Below are positions 13,694 through 19,791 of a stretch of DNA of 19,884 nucleotides, in pieces. Source of the stretch: CAZRDB01 sp964598695 (GTDB taxonomy: Bacteria; Armatimonadota; Zipacnadia; UBA1398); assembly GCA_964598695.1 (NCBI GenBank), contig CAZRDB010000081.1, forward strand, positions 1 through 19,884. The letters are read 5' to 3'. Made by a program: the position numbers and the translations under genes. Under the pieces are notes generated by a model. The model ran no database searches. It worked only from the letters and a program-made list of their open reading frames with translations, and had not been told where the DNA came from. The stretch's first letter is position 1. Each line of letters opens with the position of its first letter.

Positions 13694-14062
13694 CTACCGG
13701 ACCAGCAGGCGGCCGAGGCAGATCCCCGCGAAGCCGACGACCAGGTTGGCCGTGACGTTCAGGAAGGCCCCCCGCGTGTTGCCCTGCTGGAGCAAGCCGA
13801 ACGTCTCGGAGCTGAAGGCCGAGAAGGTGGTGAGAGCGCCCAGGACCCCCGTGCCCACGAACAGCCGAACGGCGTGCGGCGCCTCCGGCTTCGCCTCGAA
13901 GTAGCCGACGAGCAGGCCCATGACGAGACAGCCGACTCCATTGACGAGCAGCGTCCCGATCGACGAGTGCCAGCCGAGACGGGAGGTCACGCGATCGGAG
14001 ACGGCGTACCGGAGGATGGCGCCCAGGAAGCCACCGGCGCCCACGACGAGCAGTCGCACCAT
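13694..14062 (-). CDS. crcB: CrcB/Fluc fluoride ion channel
   Basis: A 122-residue inner-membrane protein of normal family length that exports fluoride as a dual-topology dimer. It has four hydrophobic segments. Family signatures are GGFLGAILRY at 10-19, GTLLVNGVGCLVMG at about 36-49 (conserved Asn) and the central break GTGVLGALTTFSAFS at about 70-84, where TTFS lines the pore and sodium site. The ATG at 14062 is preceded by GAGGG. The upstream leader carries a fluoride riboswitch, which independently confirms the function. A tRNA-Thr gene lies just before the riboswitch on the same strand. It converges with the family 2 glycosidase across the hairpin at 13622-13655. Confidence 0.96.
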   Translation of the reverse strand: MVRLLVVGAGGFLGAILRYAVSDRVTSRLGWHSSIGTLLVNGVGCLVMGLLVGYFEAKPEAPHAVRLFVGTGVLGALTTFSAFSSETFGLLQQGNTRGAFLNVTANLVVGFAGICLGRLLVR

Positions 14063-14097
14063 GCTGATCCCTCAGAGTCACCCGCAACGGGAGGAGT

Positions 14098-14157
14098 CCG
14101 TAGGAGTCATCAGCGGAAGCTCGGCTCCGCGGTTGGCGGCGAACTCCATCACCGTCG
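14098..14157 (-). promoter_or_regulatory. Fluoride riboswitch (crcB motif)
   Basis: Read on the minus strand, the leader has the fluoride aptamer elements in order: GGTGATGGAGTTCGCC, CCAACCGC, a variable stem (GCGGA paired to TCCGC), then GCTGATGACTCCTAC. The GGAGT/ACTCC pairing and the GATGG and TGATG cores are those of the known motif. It ends about 36 bases before the crcB ATG. A second ACTCCT just downstream of the aptamer could pair with the GAGGG ribosome-binding site, suggesting translational control: fluoride binding would free the site. The aptamer is seen directly; the mechanism is inference. Confidence 0.94.
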
Positions 14158-14172
14158 CACCAGGGAAGAGGC

Positions 14173-14248
14173 TGGAGCCAGCGGACGGATTCGAACCGAC
14201 GACAAGCGGATTACAAATCCGCTGCTCTACCAGCTGAGCTACGCTGGC
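14173..14248 (-). tRNA. tRNA-Thr (anticodon TGT)
   Basis: A full cloverleaf on the minus strand, 76 nt with CCA encoded. The acceptor GCCAGCG pairs with CGCTGGC, the D-arm is GCTC/GAGC, and the anticodon arm GCGGA-TTTGTAA-TCCGC gives anticodon UGU. The T-loop is TTCGAAT and the discriminator is U. The T-stem (GTCGG/CCGTC) has one U-U mismatch at its second pair. It lies 15 bp upstream of the fluoride riboswitch. Confidence 0.95.
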
Positions 14249-14258
14249 TCACGGCCCC

Positions 14259-14288
14259 ATTGTGGCCGAAAGGCCTCGGCGAGGGCAA
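14259..14288 (-). promoter_or_regulatory. Candidate promoter for tRNA-Thr (and possibly crcB)
   Basis: Minus strand: TTGCCC (14288-14283), 18-base spacer, CACAAT (14264-14259). The -10 is ten bases before the mature tRNA 5' end, the right distance for a short tRNA leader. Read-through would also serve the riboswitch and crcB. Confidence 0.5.
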
Positions 14289-14380
14289 GGAGCCGCCGAC
14301 CGAGGTCTCCGGCCGGGCCGCGCGGAAGATGCCCGGGCCTGGGGGCGCGAACGGGGCGGCGAGAGGATCGAGGCTGCCCC

Positions 14381-15184
14381 ATGCTCCGAATCGACCAACC
14401 CACCCACGGCACGCTGGTAGTCGACGGCGTCCAGAGCGAGGCTCTCCAGGGCCGCGCCAGCGTCTGGATCTACCTCCCGCCCGACTACGAGACCGCACCC
14501 GACCGCCGCTACCCCACGCTCACGCTGTTGCACGGCGCGTGGGGCTGGGAGTGGGACTGGGCGACCAAGGGCGCCGCGGCCGAGACGGTGGGGCGGATGA
14601 TCACCGCGGGCGAGATCGAGCCGATCGTCGTCGCGATGCCCAACGACGGCCTCGCGCACGAGGGCACGATGTACGTGAACTGGGCCGATGGCAGCCGCCG
14701 CTGCGAGGACTGGATCGCGCGCGACCTCGTCGCCCACCTCGACCAGAACCTCCGCACCCAGGCCGAGCGCGCCGGGCGGTGTATCACCGGGCTCTCGATG
14801 GGGGGATTCGGCGCCACGAACATCGGCCTCCGCAACCGCTTGGTCTACCGCTCCGTCGCCAGCCACAGCGGCCTGTTCTCCGTCGTGGAGAAGAGCAACC
14901 TGTTCTGGGACCAGTTCGCCGAGAGGGCGTTCGGAAGCCCGGAGCGCACGAAGGCCAACAGCCCCCTCCACTACGTCGGCGACCTCCCGCGGGACGAGCT
15001 ACCCGCGATCTACCTCGACTGCGGCCAGGACGACTTCCTCTTCCAGGGCAACGAGGCGATGCACGCCCGGCTGACGGAACTGGGGATCGAGCACACCTAC
15101 AACGTCTTCCCCGGCGCCCACACCTGGGAGTACTGGACCGCCCACCTCGAGGACTCGCTGCGGTTCCACTTCGGGGTGCGGTAG
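14381..15184 (+). CDS. Esterase-D/antigen-85-type alpha/beta hydrolase
   Basis: A 267-residue putative esterase (PF00756-like). The alpha/beta-hydrolase pattern is clear: VWIYLPPDY at 28-36, the oxyanion-hole region LLHGAWG at 49-55, the nucleophile elbow GLSMGG with Ser139, an Asp in LDCGQDDFLF (Asp217 or Asp218), and His247 in PGAHTWEYW. The layout matches feruloyl/acetyl-xylan esterase-like or S-formylglutathione hydrolase-like enzymes; the substrate is not determined. There is no signal peptide, so it is probably cytoplasmic. The ATG at 14381 gives the expected N-terminus (MLRIDQPTHG), with a GAGG upstream. The longer open frame back to 13610 runs antisense through the tRNA and crcB and is spurious. 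The tmRNA promoter starts 10 bp after the stop. Confidence 0.9.
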   Translation: MLRIDQPTHGTLVVDGVQSEALQGRASVWIYLPPDYETAPDRRYPTLTLLHGAWGWEWDWATKGAAAETVGRMITAGEIEPIVVAMPNDGLAHEGTMYVNWADGSRRCEDWIARDLVAHLDQNLRTQAERAGRCITGLSMGGFGATNIGLRNRLVYRSVASHSGLFSVVEKSNLFWDQFAERAFGSPERTKANSPLHYVGDLPRDELPAIYLDCGQDDFLFQGNEAMHARLTELGIEHTYNVFPGAHTWEYWTAHLEDSLRFHFGVR

Positions 15185-15194
15185 CCCCCCCACC

Positions 15195-15223
15195 TTGCGC
15201 CGGGCAGCGGTTCGCAGTACAGT
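15195..15223 (+). promoter_or_regulatory. ssrA promoter
   Basis: TTGCGC (15195-15200), a 17-base spacer, then TACAGT (15218-15223). This is a good sigma-70-type match placed about 25 bases before the mature tmRNA 5' end, leaving a short leader for RNase P to remove. Confidence 0.68.
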
Positions 15224-15248
15224 ACCGGTGTAACTTGGAGCACCACGT

Positions 15249-15602
15249 GGGGGCGCCAGGTCTCGACGGAGTGTTCAGAGGAGCGACTGCTGCGAGCCGA
15301 GCGAACCCCGGCCTCTCGTACAACTGGCTGGGAAACCAATAACTGCCAATAACAACTACGCACTAGCGGCTTAACCCGCTACGTCCGCGACGGTCGCGCC
15401 ACAGGGCTGTCGATGGGCGTCAGAAACTGTGGCTTGCTTCCGGACGGTGTCTGTTCGCCCGGAGGGACTCTCAAGCAGACTGGTCGAGCGCGCAGCCTGC
15501 CCGTGGGCGACCGTGAGACGAGACACAAAACGCGGGAAACGCTCGTAGAGGCAGTCGAGACTCTCACTTCGGACGCGGGTTCGATTCCCGCCGCCTCCAC
15601 CA
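15249..15602 (+). ncRNA. ssrA: tmRNA (transfer-messenger RNA)
   Basis: One-piece tmRNA, 354 nt. Its 5' GGGGGCG pairs with 3' CGCCTCC to form the acceptor stem, with the third pair G-U, the alanyl-tRNA synthetase identity element. An encoded A-CCA end follows. The T-arm GCGGGTTCGATTCCCGC and the 5' TCTCGACGG tRNA-like segment are canonical. The internal reading frame 15345-15374 encodes the tag, with its stop in the loop of a TAGCG/CGCTA helix. It rescues stalled ribosomes with SmpB by adding a degradation tag. It is flanked by its own promoter and a terminator hairpin. Confidence 0.97.
15345..15374 (+). other. tmRNA tag-peptide reading frame (ANNNYALAA)
   Basis: Resume codon GCC at 15345, then AAT AAC AAC TAC GCA CTA GCG GCT and TAA. 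The encoded tag ANNNYALAA keeps the YALAA protease-recognition end of the E. coli tag but is one residue shorter than its ten encoded residues. The resume codon is chosen by alignment of the conserved end and its G-start. Confidence 0.88.
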
Positions 15603-15616
15603 ACCTCGACACGACC

Positions 15617-15653
15617 GAAGGCAGCCTCGCGCCCCGGCGCTCAGGCTGCCTTC
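15617..15653. terminator. Bidirectional terminator hairpin between ssrA and the polyprenyl synthase gene
   Basis: A perfect 11-bp stem (GAAGGCAGCCT with its complement) around a loop containing a further GCGCC/GGCGC stem. It starts 14 bp after the tmRNA end and lies 35 bp past the stop of the convergent synthase gene. The T tract is weak (TTCTC). Confidence 0.72.
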
Positions 15654-15688
15654 TCGCTGGCTGGGGGGCGATCGGCGATCGGGAGGCG

Positions 15689-16684
15689 CTACGCCCGGCG
15701 CGGGAGCACGCCCCGGAGCAGCTCGGCCAGCGCCTCGCGCTCGGCCGAGGGCGGCAGCTCCTCGAGCGCCGCGAGCGCCCCGGCGAGGTGTCCCTGCCCG
15801 AAGGCCCGGGCGCGCTCGAGACTGCCGGTCTCGCGGGCCTGCCGCGCGATCCCCTCGGCATCCTCGTCCGAGAGATCCTCCCATCGGCCCAACTGGGCCG
15901 CGAGGGTCGCCCGCGCCGGCGCAGGCAGGCAGTCGCGCAGGGCGAGCAGCGGCAGGGTGAAGTGGCCGCTGCGCAGGTCGCTGCCACGCGGCTTGCCGGT
16001 CTCGCTGGGATCGCCGCTCAGGTCGAGCAGGTCGTCGGTGATCTGGAAGACCAGCCCGAAGCCGAGGCCGAAGCGCCGGAGAGCGTCCTGCTCGCGCGCG
16101 CCGGCGCCGCTCATCACCGCGCCGACCTCGCAGGCGGCCGACATCAGCGCCGCGGTCTTGCCCTCGATGATCTCGAAGTAGCACTCCTCGGTGAGGGTCG
16201 GATCCCCGGTCGTCGCGGCCTGGAGCGCCTCGGCCTTGCACATGGTCACCACGGCCCGGGCGATCAGCCGCAGCACCGGCGTGTTCGCCGGCGTCGCGAG
16301 GTGGGCGTAGATGTTGGCGAAGAGGAAGTCGGCGGCGAAGATCGAGACCTTGTTGCCCCACTGGCTGTGCGCCGTCTTCCGGCCCCGACGGAGCGGCGAG
16401 CCGTCGATCACGTCGTCGTGGAGCAGGCTGGCGACATGGACCAGCTCGAGCCCGGCGGCGACGCGGGCGATCTCGGGGTCGAGGGGGGCCTCCGTCGGCC
16501 GCGCCGCATGGGCCGCGAGCAACAGGAGCGTCGGACGGATCTTCTTGCCACCGGCCTCCAGGACGTGCCGGCAGACCTCGTCGAGCAGCGGATCCCCGCT
16601 GACGGAGACCTCCCGCAGCGCGCGCTCCATGTCGGCAAGATCCGCTTCCACGAGCCGTTGGGCTCCGGCCAGCCACTCCTGCAT
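15689..16684 (-). CDS. Trans-polyprenyl diphosphate synthase (long-chain prenyltransferase)
   Basis: A 331-residue cytoplasmic enzyme that condenses isopentenyl diphosphate onto allylic diphosphates, making the quinone side chain or a related polyprenyl chain. Motifs: GGKKIRP at 45-51, first aspartate-rich motif DDVID at 90-94 in LLHDDVIDGSPLRRG, EGKTA at 174-178, and second aspartate-rich motif DDLLD at 217-221 in FQITDDLLDLSGD. The length and absence of bulky residues immediately before the first motif fit medium/long-chain (octaprenyl/heptaprenyl-type) synthases rather than short-chain IspA; the exact chain length is uncertain. The usual Lys of the (E)GKxTLP motif is His here (GHFTLP at 240-245). 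The ATG at 16684 has only a weak ribosome-binding site. It has its own strong promoter and a structured leader of about 150 nt. Confidence 0.92.
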   Translation of the reverse strand: MQEWLAGAQRLVEADLADMERALREVSVSGDPLLDEVCRHVLEAGGKKIRPTLLLLAAHAARPTEAPLDPEIARVAAGLELVHVASLLHDDVIDGSPLRRGRKTAHSQWGNKVSIFAADFLFANIYAHLATPANTPVLRLIARAVVTMCKAEALQAATTGDPTLTEECYFEIIEGKTAALMSAACEVGAVMSGAGAREQDALRRFGLGFGLVFQITDDLLDLSGDPSETGKPRGSDLRSGHFTLPLLALRDCLPAPARATLAAQLGRWEDLSDEDAEGIARQARETGSLERARAFGQGHLAGALAALEELPPSAEREALAELLRGVLPRRA

Positions 16685-16788
16685 GCTCTGGGATCCGTCT
16701 CGCTGTCGCGGGCGGAGTCGCGCGAGGTCCGCGAGCGCTCCGAACCTCGAACCCCTTGCCCGGCTGTCCCGCAGGTCCGCCCCACTGC

Positions 16789-16834
16789 CGCCCTCGGTCG
16801 CCGGACGTGTGGGGTGATCGCCCTGCCGAGGGCG
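16789..16834 (-). other. Leader RNA with alternative hairpins upstream of the polyprenyl synthase
   Basis: Near the predicted 5' end of the transcript, CGCCCT-CGGC-AGGGCG (16834-16819) can form a 6-bp tetraloop hairpin. The same 5' bases can instead make a 9-bp helix with CCGAGGGCG at 16797-16789. The two are mutually exclusive. A further 8-bp pairing (16838-16831 with 16802-16795) overlaps both. Whether this regulates anything is unknown. Confidence 0.4.
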
Positions 16835-16840
16835 ACCGGA

Positions 16841-16869
16841 ATTGTAGGAGAGGCTCTGGGGGGCGTCAA
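16841..16869 (-). promoter_or_regulatory. Promoter of the polyprenyl synthase gene
   Basis: Minus strand: TTGACG (16869-16864), exactly 17 bases, TACAAT (16846-16841). This is the best sigma-70-type promoter in the window, one mismatch in each box, and gives a leader of about 150 nt. The rest of the 361-bp gene-free stretch 16685-17045 holds this leader and about 175 bp upstream of the response regulator. I see no further gene or clear plus-strand promoter there. Confidence 0.78.
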
Positions 16870-17045
16870 GGAGCCCCGGCCCCTCCGAGAGCGTGGAGGG
16901 AGTGCGCCGCGATGGGCGAACACCTAGACCGGCTACCTGCCGGACCGGGGGCTCCCGCGGCAGGCGGATGGTTGGTGTTCCAGGCGCCCGCCGACTCTCG
17001 GCACAGGCTGAGTCCTCGGCGTCGCCGGTCCGCGGAGAACACGAG

Positions 17046-17852
17046 ATGATCGATACCCTGATCGCTGACGACGACCCCCGCTTCGCGGAGTTCCTGCAGG
17101 AGTTCCTGCAGTCGACCGGTCGCGTCCGCGTCGTGGGGAGGGCCGCCGACGGCCTCGAGTGCCTGCAGATGGTCGACCAGTCCCGTCCCCAGCTTCTGCT
17201 GCTCGATATCGAGATGCCCGGCCTGAGCGGCGTCGTCGTGGCCGAGACGGTGCTCGCGCGGCCTCAGGCGCCCCTGGTCGTCTTCGTCACCGGCCACGAG
17301 GAGTACGCGATCCGCGCCTTCGACCTGCAGGTCACCGACTATCTCGTCAAACCCACCGAGCCCGGGACCTTCGGCAGCCGGATCCACGCCATGCTCGATC
17401 GGGTCGAGGAGCGGCTGCGGCGCCGCGACGATGCCGTCGCCGAGCTGAAGGAACGGGTCGAGGCCATGGCCAACCGGCTCAAGGAGGTCGGCCTGGACAA
17501 CGGCGGCTGGGCCCGCCGACGCCTCCCCGTCAAGGACTACGAGCAGGGCACGGTCGTCCTGCTGCCCACCGAGGAGATCTCCCACATCGAGCGCCGCAGC
17601 CGGCAGGTCTTCATCCACGCCGCCGGCCGCTGCTACCGGACCAGCCACAGCATCGACCGGCTCGCGACACGCCTCGAGCCCGAGGGCTTCGTCTCGATCA
17701 GCTCCGGCGCGATCGTCAACATCGCCTACGTGGAGCACCTGATCCCCAACGGCGACGGCTCCTACGACATCGTCCTCGCCGACAGCCGCAACACCGTGCT
17801 CTCCGCCTCGCGCCAGCGCTCGCGCGAACTCCTGCGGCGCTTCGAGGTGTAG
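17046..17852 (+). CDS. LytTR-family response regulator
   Basis: A 268-residue DNA-binding response regulator. The receiver domain (about 1-120) has the acidic pocket Asp8-Asp10, phosphoacceptor Asp54 in LLLDIEMPG, Thr82 in FVTGHEEYAI and Lys102 in DYLVKP. Residues about 116-148 form a charged coiled coil (VEERLRRRDDAVAELKERVEAM). The LytTR domain spans about 160-266 (LLPTEEISHIERRSRQVFIH; YRTSHSIDRLATRLEPEGFVSISSGAIVNIAYVEHL). It would bind paired direct repeats to control transcription, often of envelope or extracellular functions. The ATG at 17046 has a GGAG eight bases upstream; a longer open frame to 16893 has no matching family sequence. The GAF kinase follows after 80 bp and is the likely partner. 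Confidence 0.93.
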   Translation: MIDTLIADDDPRFAEFLQEFLQSTGRVRVVGRAADGLECLQMVDQSRPQLLLLDIEMPGLSGVVVAETVLARPQAPLVVFVTGHEEYAIRAFDLQVTDYLVKPTEPGTFGSRIHAMLDRVEERLRRRDDAVAELKERVEAMANRLKEVGLDNGGWARRRLPVKDYEQGTVVLLPTEEISHIERRSRQVFIHAAGRCYRTSHSIDRLATRLEPEGFVSISSGAIVNIAYVEHLIPNGDGSYDIVLADSRNTVLSASRQRSRELLRRFEV

Positions 17853-17864
17853 CCGGACGGCCCC

Positions 17865-17890
17865 GGCCCGCCCCGCGAACCGGGGCGGCC
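17865..17890 (+). other. GC-rich hairpin between the response regulator and kinase genes
   Basis: CGCCCCG (17869-17875) pairs with CGGGGCG (17881-17887) around a CGAAC loop, and GGC/GCC extends the stem past a one-base bulge. There is no T tract. It could reduce read-through or shape the mRNA between the two genes; no effect is shown. Confidence 0.35.
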
Positions 17891-17932
17891 CCCACGCCGT
17901 TTGAGCAGCAGACCCTCGCAGGAGGATGCGCC

Positions 17933-19228
17933 ATGGATCAAGCTTCCCACGACCCCCAGCGCGTGGTCGAGATCGTCTCGGCCCTCGCCGAGCGCCTCGA
18001 CGACCGACCCGCCGACCCGCGCGCGACCGCTCGATCGGTCCTCGAGGCCGCCGTCGACCTCGTCGGCGCGGAGGCCGGCTCGATCCTCGTGGCCGACCGG
18101 GCCGCTGACGAGCTGGTCTTCGAGCACGTCGTCGGGCCCCGCGCCGAGGAGCTGATCGGCTGCCGCATCGCCGCCGACGTCGGCATCGCCGGCCGCTGCT
18201 ACACCAGCGGCGAGGTCGTCGTCAGCCGCGATGCCGGACACGATCCCCACCACCTCCCCGCGATCGACGACCTGCTCGAGTACGACACCCGCGACATGAT
18301 CTCGGTGCCGATCTGGGCCCCGCGCGGCACGCCGATCGGCGTCCTGCAGATCCTCAACCGCGGCAATGCGGCCGTCTCCGACGAGACCATCGCCGTGCTG
18401 CGCGTCGTGGCCCTGCTCGCGGCGCTCCTGATCGAGTCCTCCTACGTGCAGCGGGCCCAGCGGCTGGCCGACCTGGCCGATGTGCTCGCGACGGTCCACT
18501 GGGACTTCGGCCACATGACCGCGCCCCTGATCCTCTCGGCCCGCAGCTTGGGCGGCGCGCTCCAGGGCCACGCGGCGCGCGTCGAGGAGATCGCCGAGAC
18601 GCTCGAGGCCGAGGGCCACGACCGGCAGGCCGCCGAGCTGCACCGGGCCCTCGACGAGTTCCGCGATCGCTCGCTCCGCAGCCTGCGCTCGCTCGAGCGG
18701 GGCGCCGAGCGCGTCCACGAGCGCGCGCAACAGATCGCCCGCTGCGCCGCGGGCGCCGTGCGACGGCCGACGATGGCCGAGCATGAGGTGGGCGAGATCG
18801 TGCGCGACGCCGCCGAGGTGCTCTCGTCGCTCGCCCAAGAGTGCTCGATCACCCTCGAGGTCCGCGAGCACGAGCCGATCGTCGCCCTGGTGGACGGCCA
18901 CCAGCTCTTCAACGCCGTCTACAACCTGCTCCGCAACGCGATCGGCTACACCCCCTCGGGCGGCAAGGTCTGGGTCACCGTCTGCCGCGAGGAGGACGGC
19001 TGGTACGCCGTCGAGGTCGGCGACACCGGCGCCGGCGTCCCCCCACACCTGCGCGGCCGGCTGTTCGAGATCGGCCCGCCCGACCCCCGGCAGGAGAACC
19101 CCTTCATCGGCACCCGCGTCGTGGGCGGCATGGTCCGCGCCCACTTCGGGCGGATCCGCGTCGATTCCGAGGCGGGACGGGGCACCGTCGTGGGCATCTC
19201 CCTTCCTCTCTCACCCCGTCCGTCGTAA
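17933..19228 (+). CDS. GAF-domain sensor histidine kinase with degenerate catalytic boxes
   Basis: A 431-residue soluble kinase-like protein. A GAF sensor domain fills about residues 15-170 (AGSILVADRAADELVFEHVVG; GIAGRCYTSGEVVVSRD; MISVPIWAPRGTPIGVLQILNR). A helical dimerisation region (about 172-285) carries the candidate phospho-His194 in DFGHMTAPLILSARSLG, one residue shorter than the usual HExRTPL spacing. The ATPase domain (about 285-428) has an N box NLLRNAIGYTP (Asn331, Asn335) and G1 box VGDTGAGVPP (Asp364). The G2 region reads GTRVVGGMVRAHFG instead of GLGL. No transmembrane segment or signal peptide is seen, so it senses a cytoplasmic cue. The ATG at 17933 has AGGAGG seven bases upstream. 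It probably acts on the LytTR regulator encoded before it; the degenerate motifs leave activity in doubt. Confidence 0.85.
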   Translation: MDQASHDPQRVVEIVSALAERLDDRPADPRATARSVLEAAVDLVGAEAGSILVADRAADELVFEHVVGPRAEELIGCRIAADVGIAGRCYTSGEVVVSRDAGHDPHHLPAIDDLLEYDTRDMISVPIWAPRGTPIGVLQILNRGNAAVSDETIAVLRVVALLAALLIESSYVQRAQRLADLADVLATVHWDFGHMTAPLILSARSLGGALQGHAARVEEIAETLEAEGHDRQAAELHRALDEFRDRSLRSLRSLERGAERVHERAQQIARCAAGAVRRPTMAEHEVGEIVRDAAEVLSSLAQECSITLEVREHEPIVALVDGHQLFNAVYNLLRNAIGYTPSGGKVWVTVCREEDGWYAVEVGDTGAGVPPHLRGRLFEIGPPDPRQENPFIGTRVVGGMVRAHFGRIRVDSEAGRGTVVGISLPLSPRPS

Positions 19229-19341
19229 CGGCCCGGCCACAACCGACACGAGGAGTCTCAGGGCCCCGCGCGAAGGCCGATGCGGACGGAGGGAGGCCCT
19301 GCGCGGGCACTCCGCCGCGGATGACCCAAGGAGGTGCTCTC

Positions 19342-19533
19342 GTGCGCTGGACCAAGCGTGTGCTGCTCTGCGTGCTCGCGTTCGCCCTGCTGGGGCTGCT
19401 CGCCACGGGCTGCATGCAGAAGGCCGATCCGGCCGCAACGACCGCCGGACCGACGGCGACCAAGGCGCCCCCCAAGGCGCCCGACGCCAAGGGCGGAGCG
19501 GCCCCCGCCGCGCCCAAGCCGGGCGGCTCGTGA
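19342..19533 (+). CDS. Small lipoprotein, copy 1
   Basis: A 63-residue lipoprotein precursor starting at GTG 19342. The start is fixed by AAGGAGG seven bases upstream. An in-frame ATG at 19321 would put the ribosome-binding site inside the gene. The N-terminus VRWTKRVLLCVLAFALLGLLATGC is a lipoprotein signal peptide with lipobox LLATGC, so Cys24 would be lipidated. The mature 40 residues are Ala/Pro/Lys/Gly-rich (KAPPKAPDAKGG) with no fold or motif visible, comparable in size to entericidin-like or spacer lipoproteins. Asp is not at position +2 after Cys (it is Met), so outer-membrane sorting is likely if E. coli rules apply. A near-identical second gene follows 450 bp later. It lies 113 bp after the kinase gene. 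Confidence 0.8.
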   Translation: MRWTKRVLLCVLAFALLGLLATGCMQKADPAATTAGPTATKAPPKAPDAKGGAAPAAPKPGGS

Positions 19534-19550
19534 GGATAGGCCCCCCGAAA

Positions 19551-19617
19551 CCGTGCCCGTGAGGCACGGCATGACCCAAGCGCGATCCGGGCCGGCTCCG
19601 GTGCCATGGGCCGGCCC
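19551..19617 (+). terminator. Two terminator-like hairpins after lipoprotein copy 1
   Basis: CCGTGCC/GGCACGG with a 5-base loop (19551-19569) is followed by an 8-bp GGGCCGGC/GCCGGCCC stem (19589-19617). Neither is followed by a T tract, so intrinsic termination is uncertain. Confidence 0.35.
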
Positions 19618-19791
19618 GCGGTTCGTACGGATACCCTCCCCGTGCCGGTCCGGGAGCCGATCGCTCGTCGGCCGCACGATGGGCGCGGCACAACCGATAC
19701 GAGGACTCCTGGCCCCCGACGCGAAACCCGATGCGGACGGAGCGCGCCCCGCTCGGGCACTCCGCCGCGGATGAACCAAGGAGGTACTCTC

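Noticed and set aside
13920..14237. Plus-strand frame ending in ADGFEPTTSGLQIRCSTS
   Set aside because: This ending is the well-known artefact produced by translating the antisense strand of a tRNA gene.
13610..14380. Upstream extension of the esterase frame to 13610
   Set aside because: It reads antisense through crcB, the riboswitch and the tRNA. The recognised esterase sequence starts at 14381 with its own ribosome-binding site.
15379..15987. Minus-strand frames containing AAGIEPASEVRVSTAS and RRESNPRPK
   Set aside because: These arise from translating the antisense strand of the 3' end of tmRNA, another frequent spurious annotation.
15413..16927. Plus-strand 504-codon frame over the polyprenyl synthase gene
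   Set aside because: Antisense shadow that begins inside tmRNA. The minus-strand frame has both aspartate-rich motifs.
17159..17932. In-frame extension of the kinase frame back to 17159
   Set aside because: It overlaps the response regulator in another frame, with an Arg/Pro-rich shadow composition. The kinase start at 17933 has an excellent ribosome-binding site.
19275..19323. Small upstream open frame (MRTEGG...) ending just before the lipoprotein gene
   Set aside because: The second cassette copy has a one-base length difference that destroys the frame, so the peptide is not conserved.
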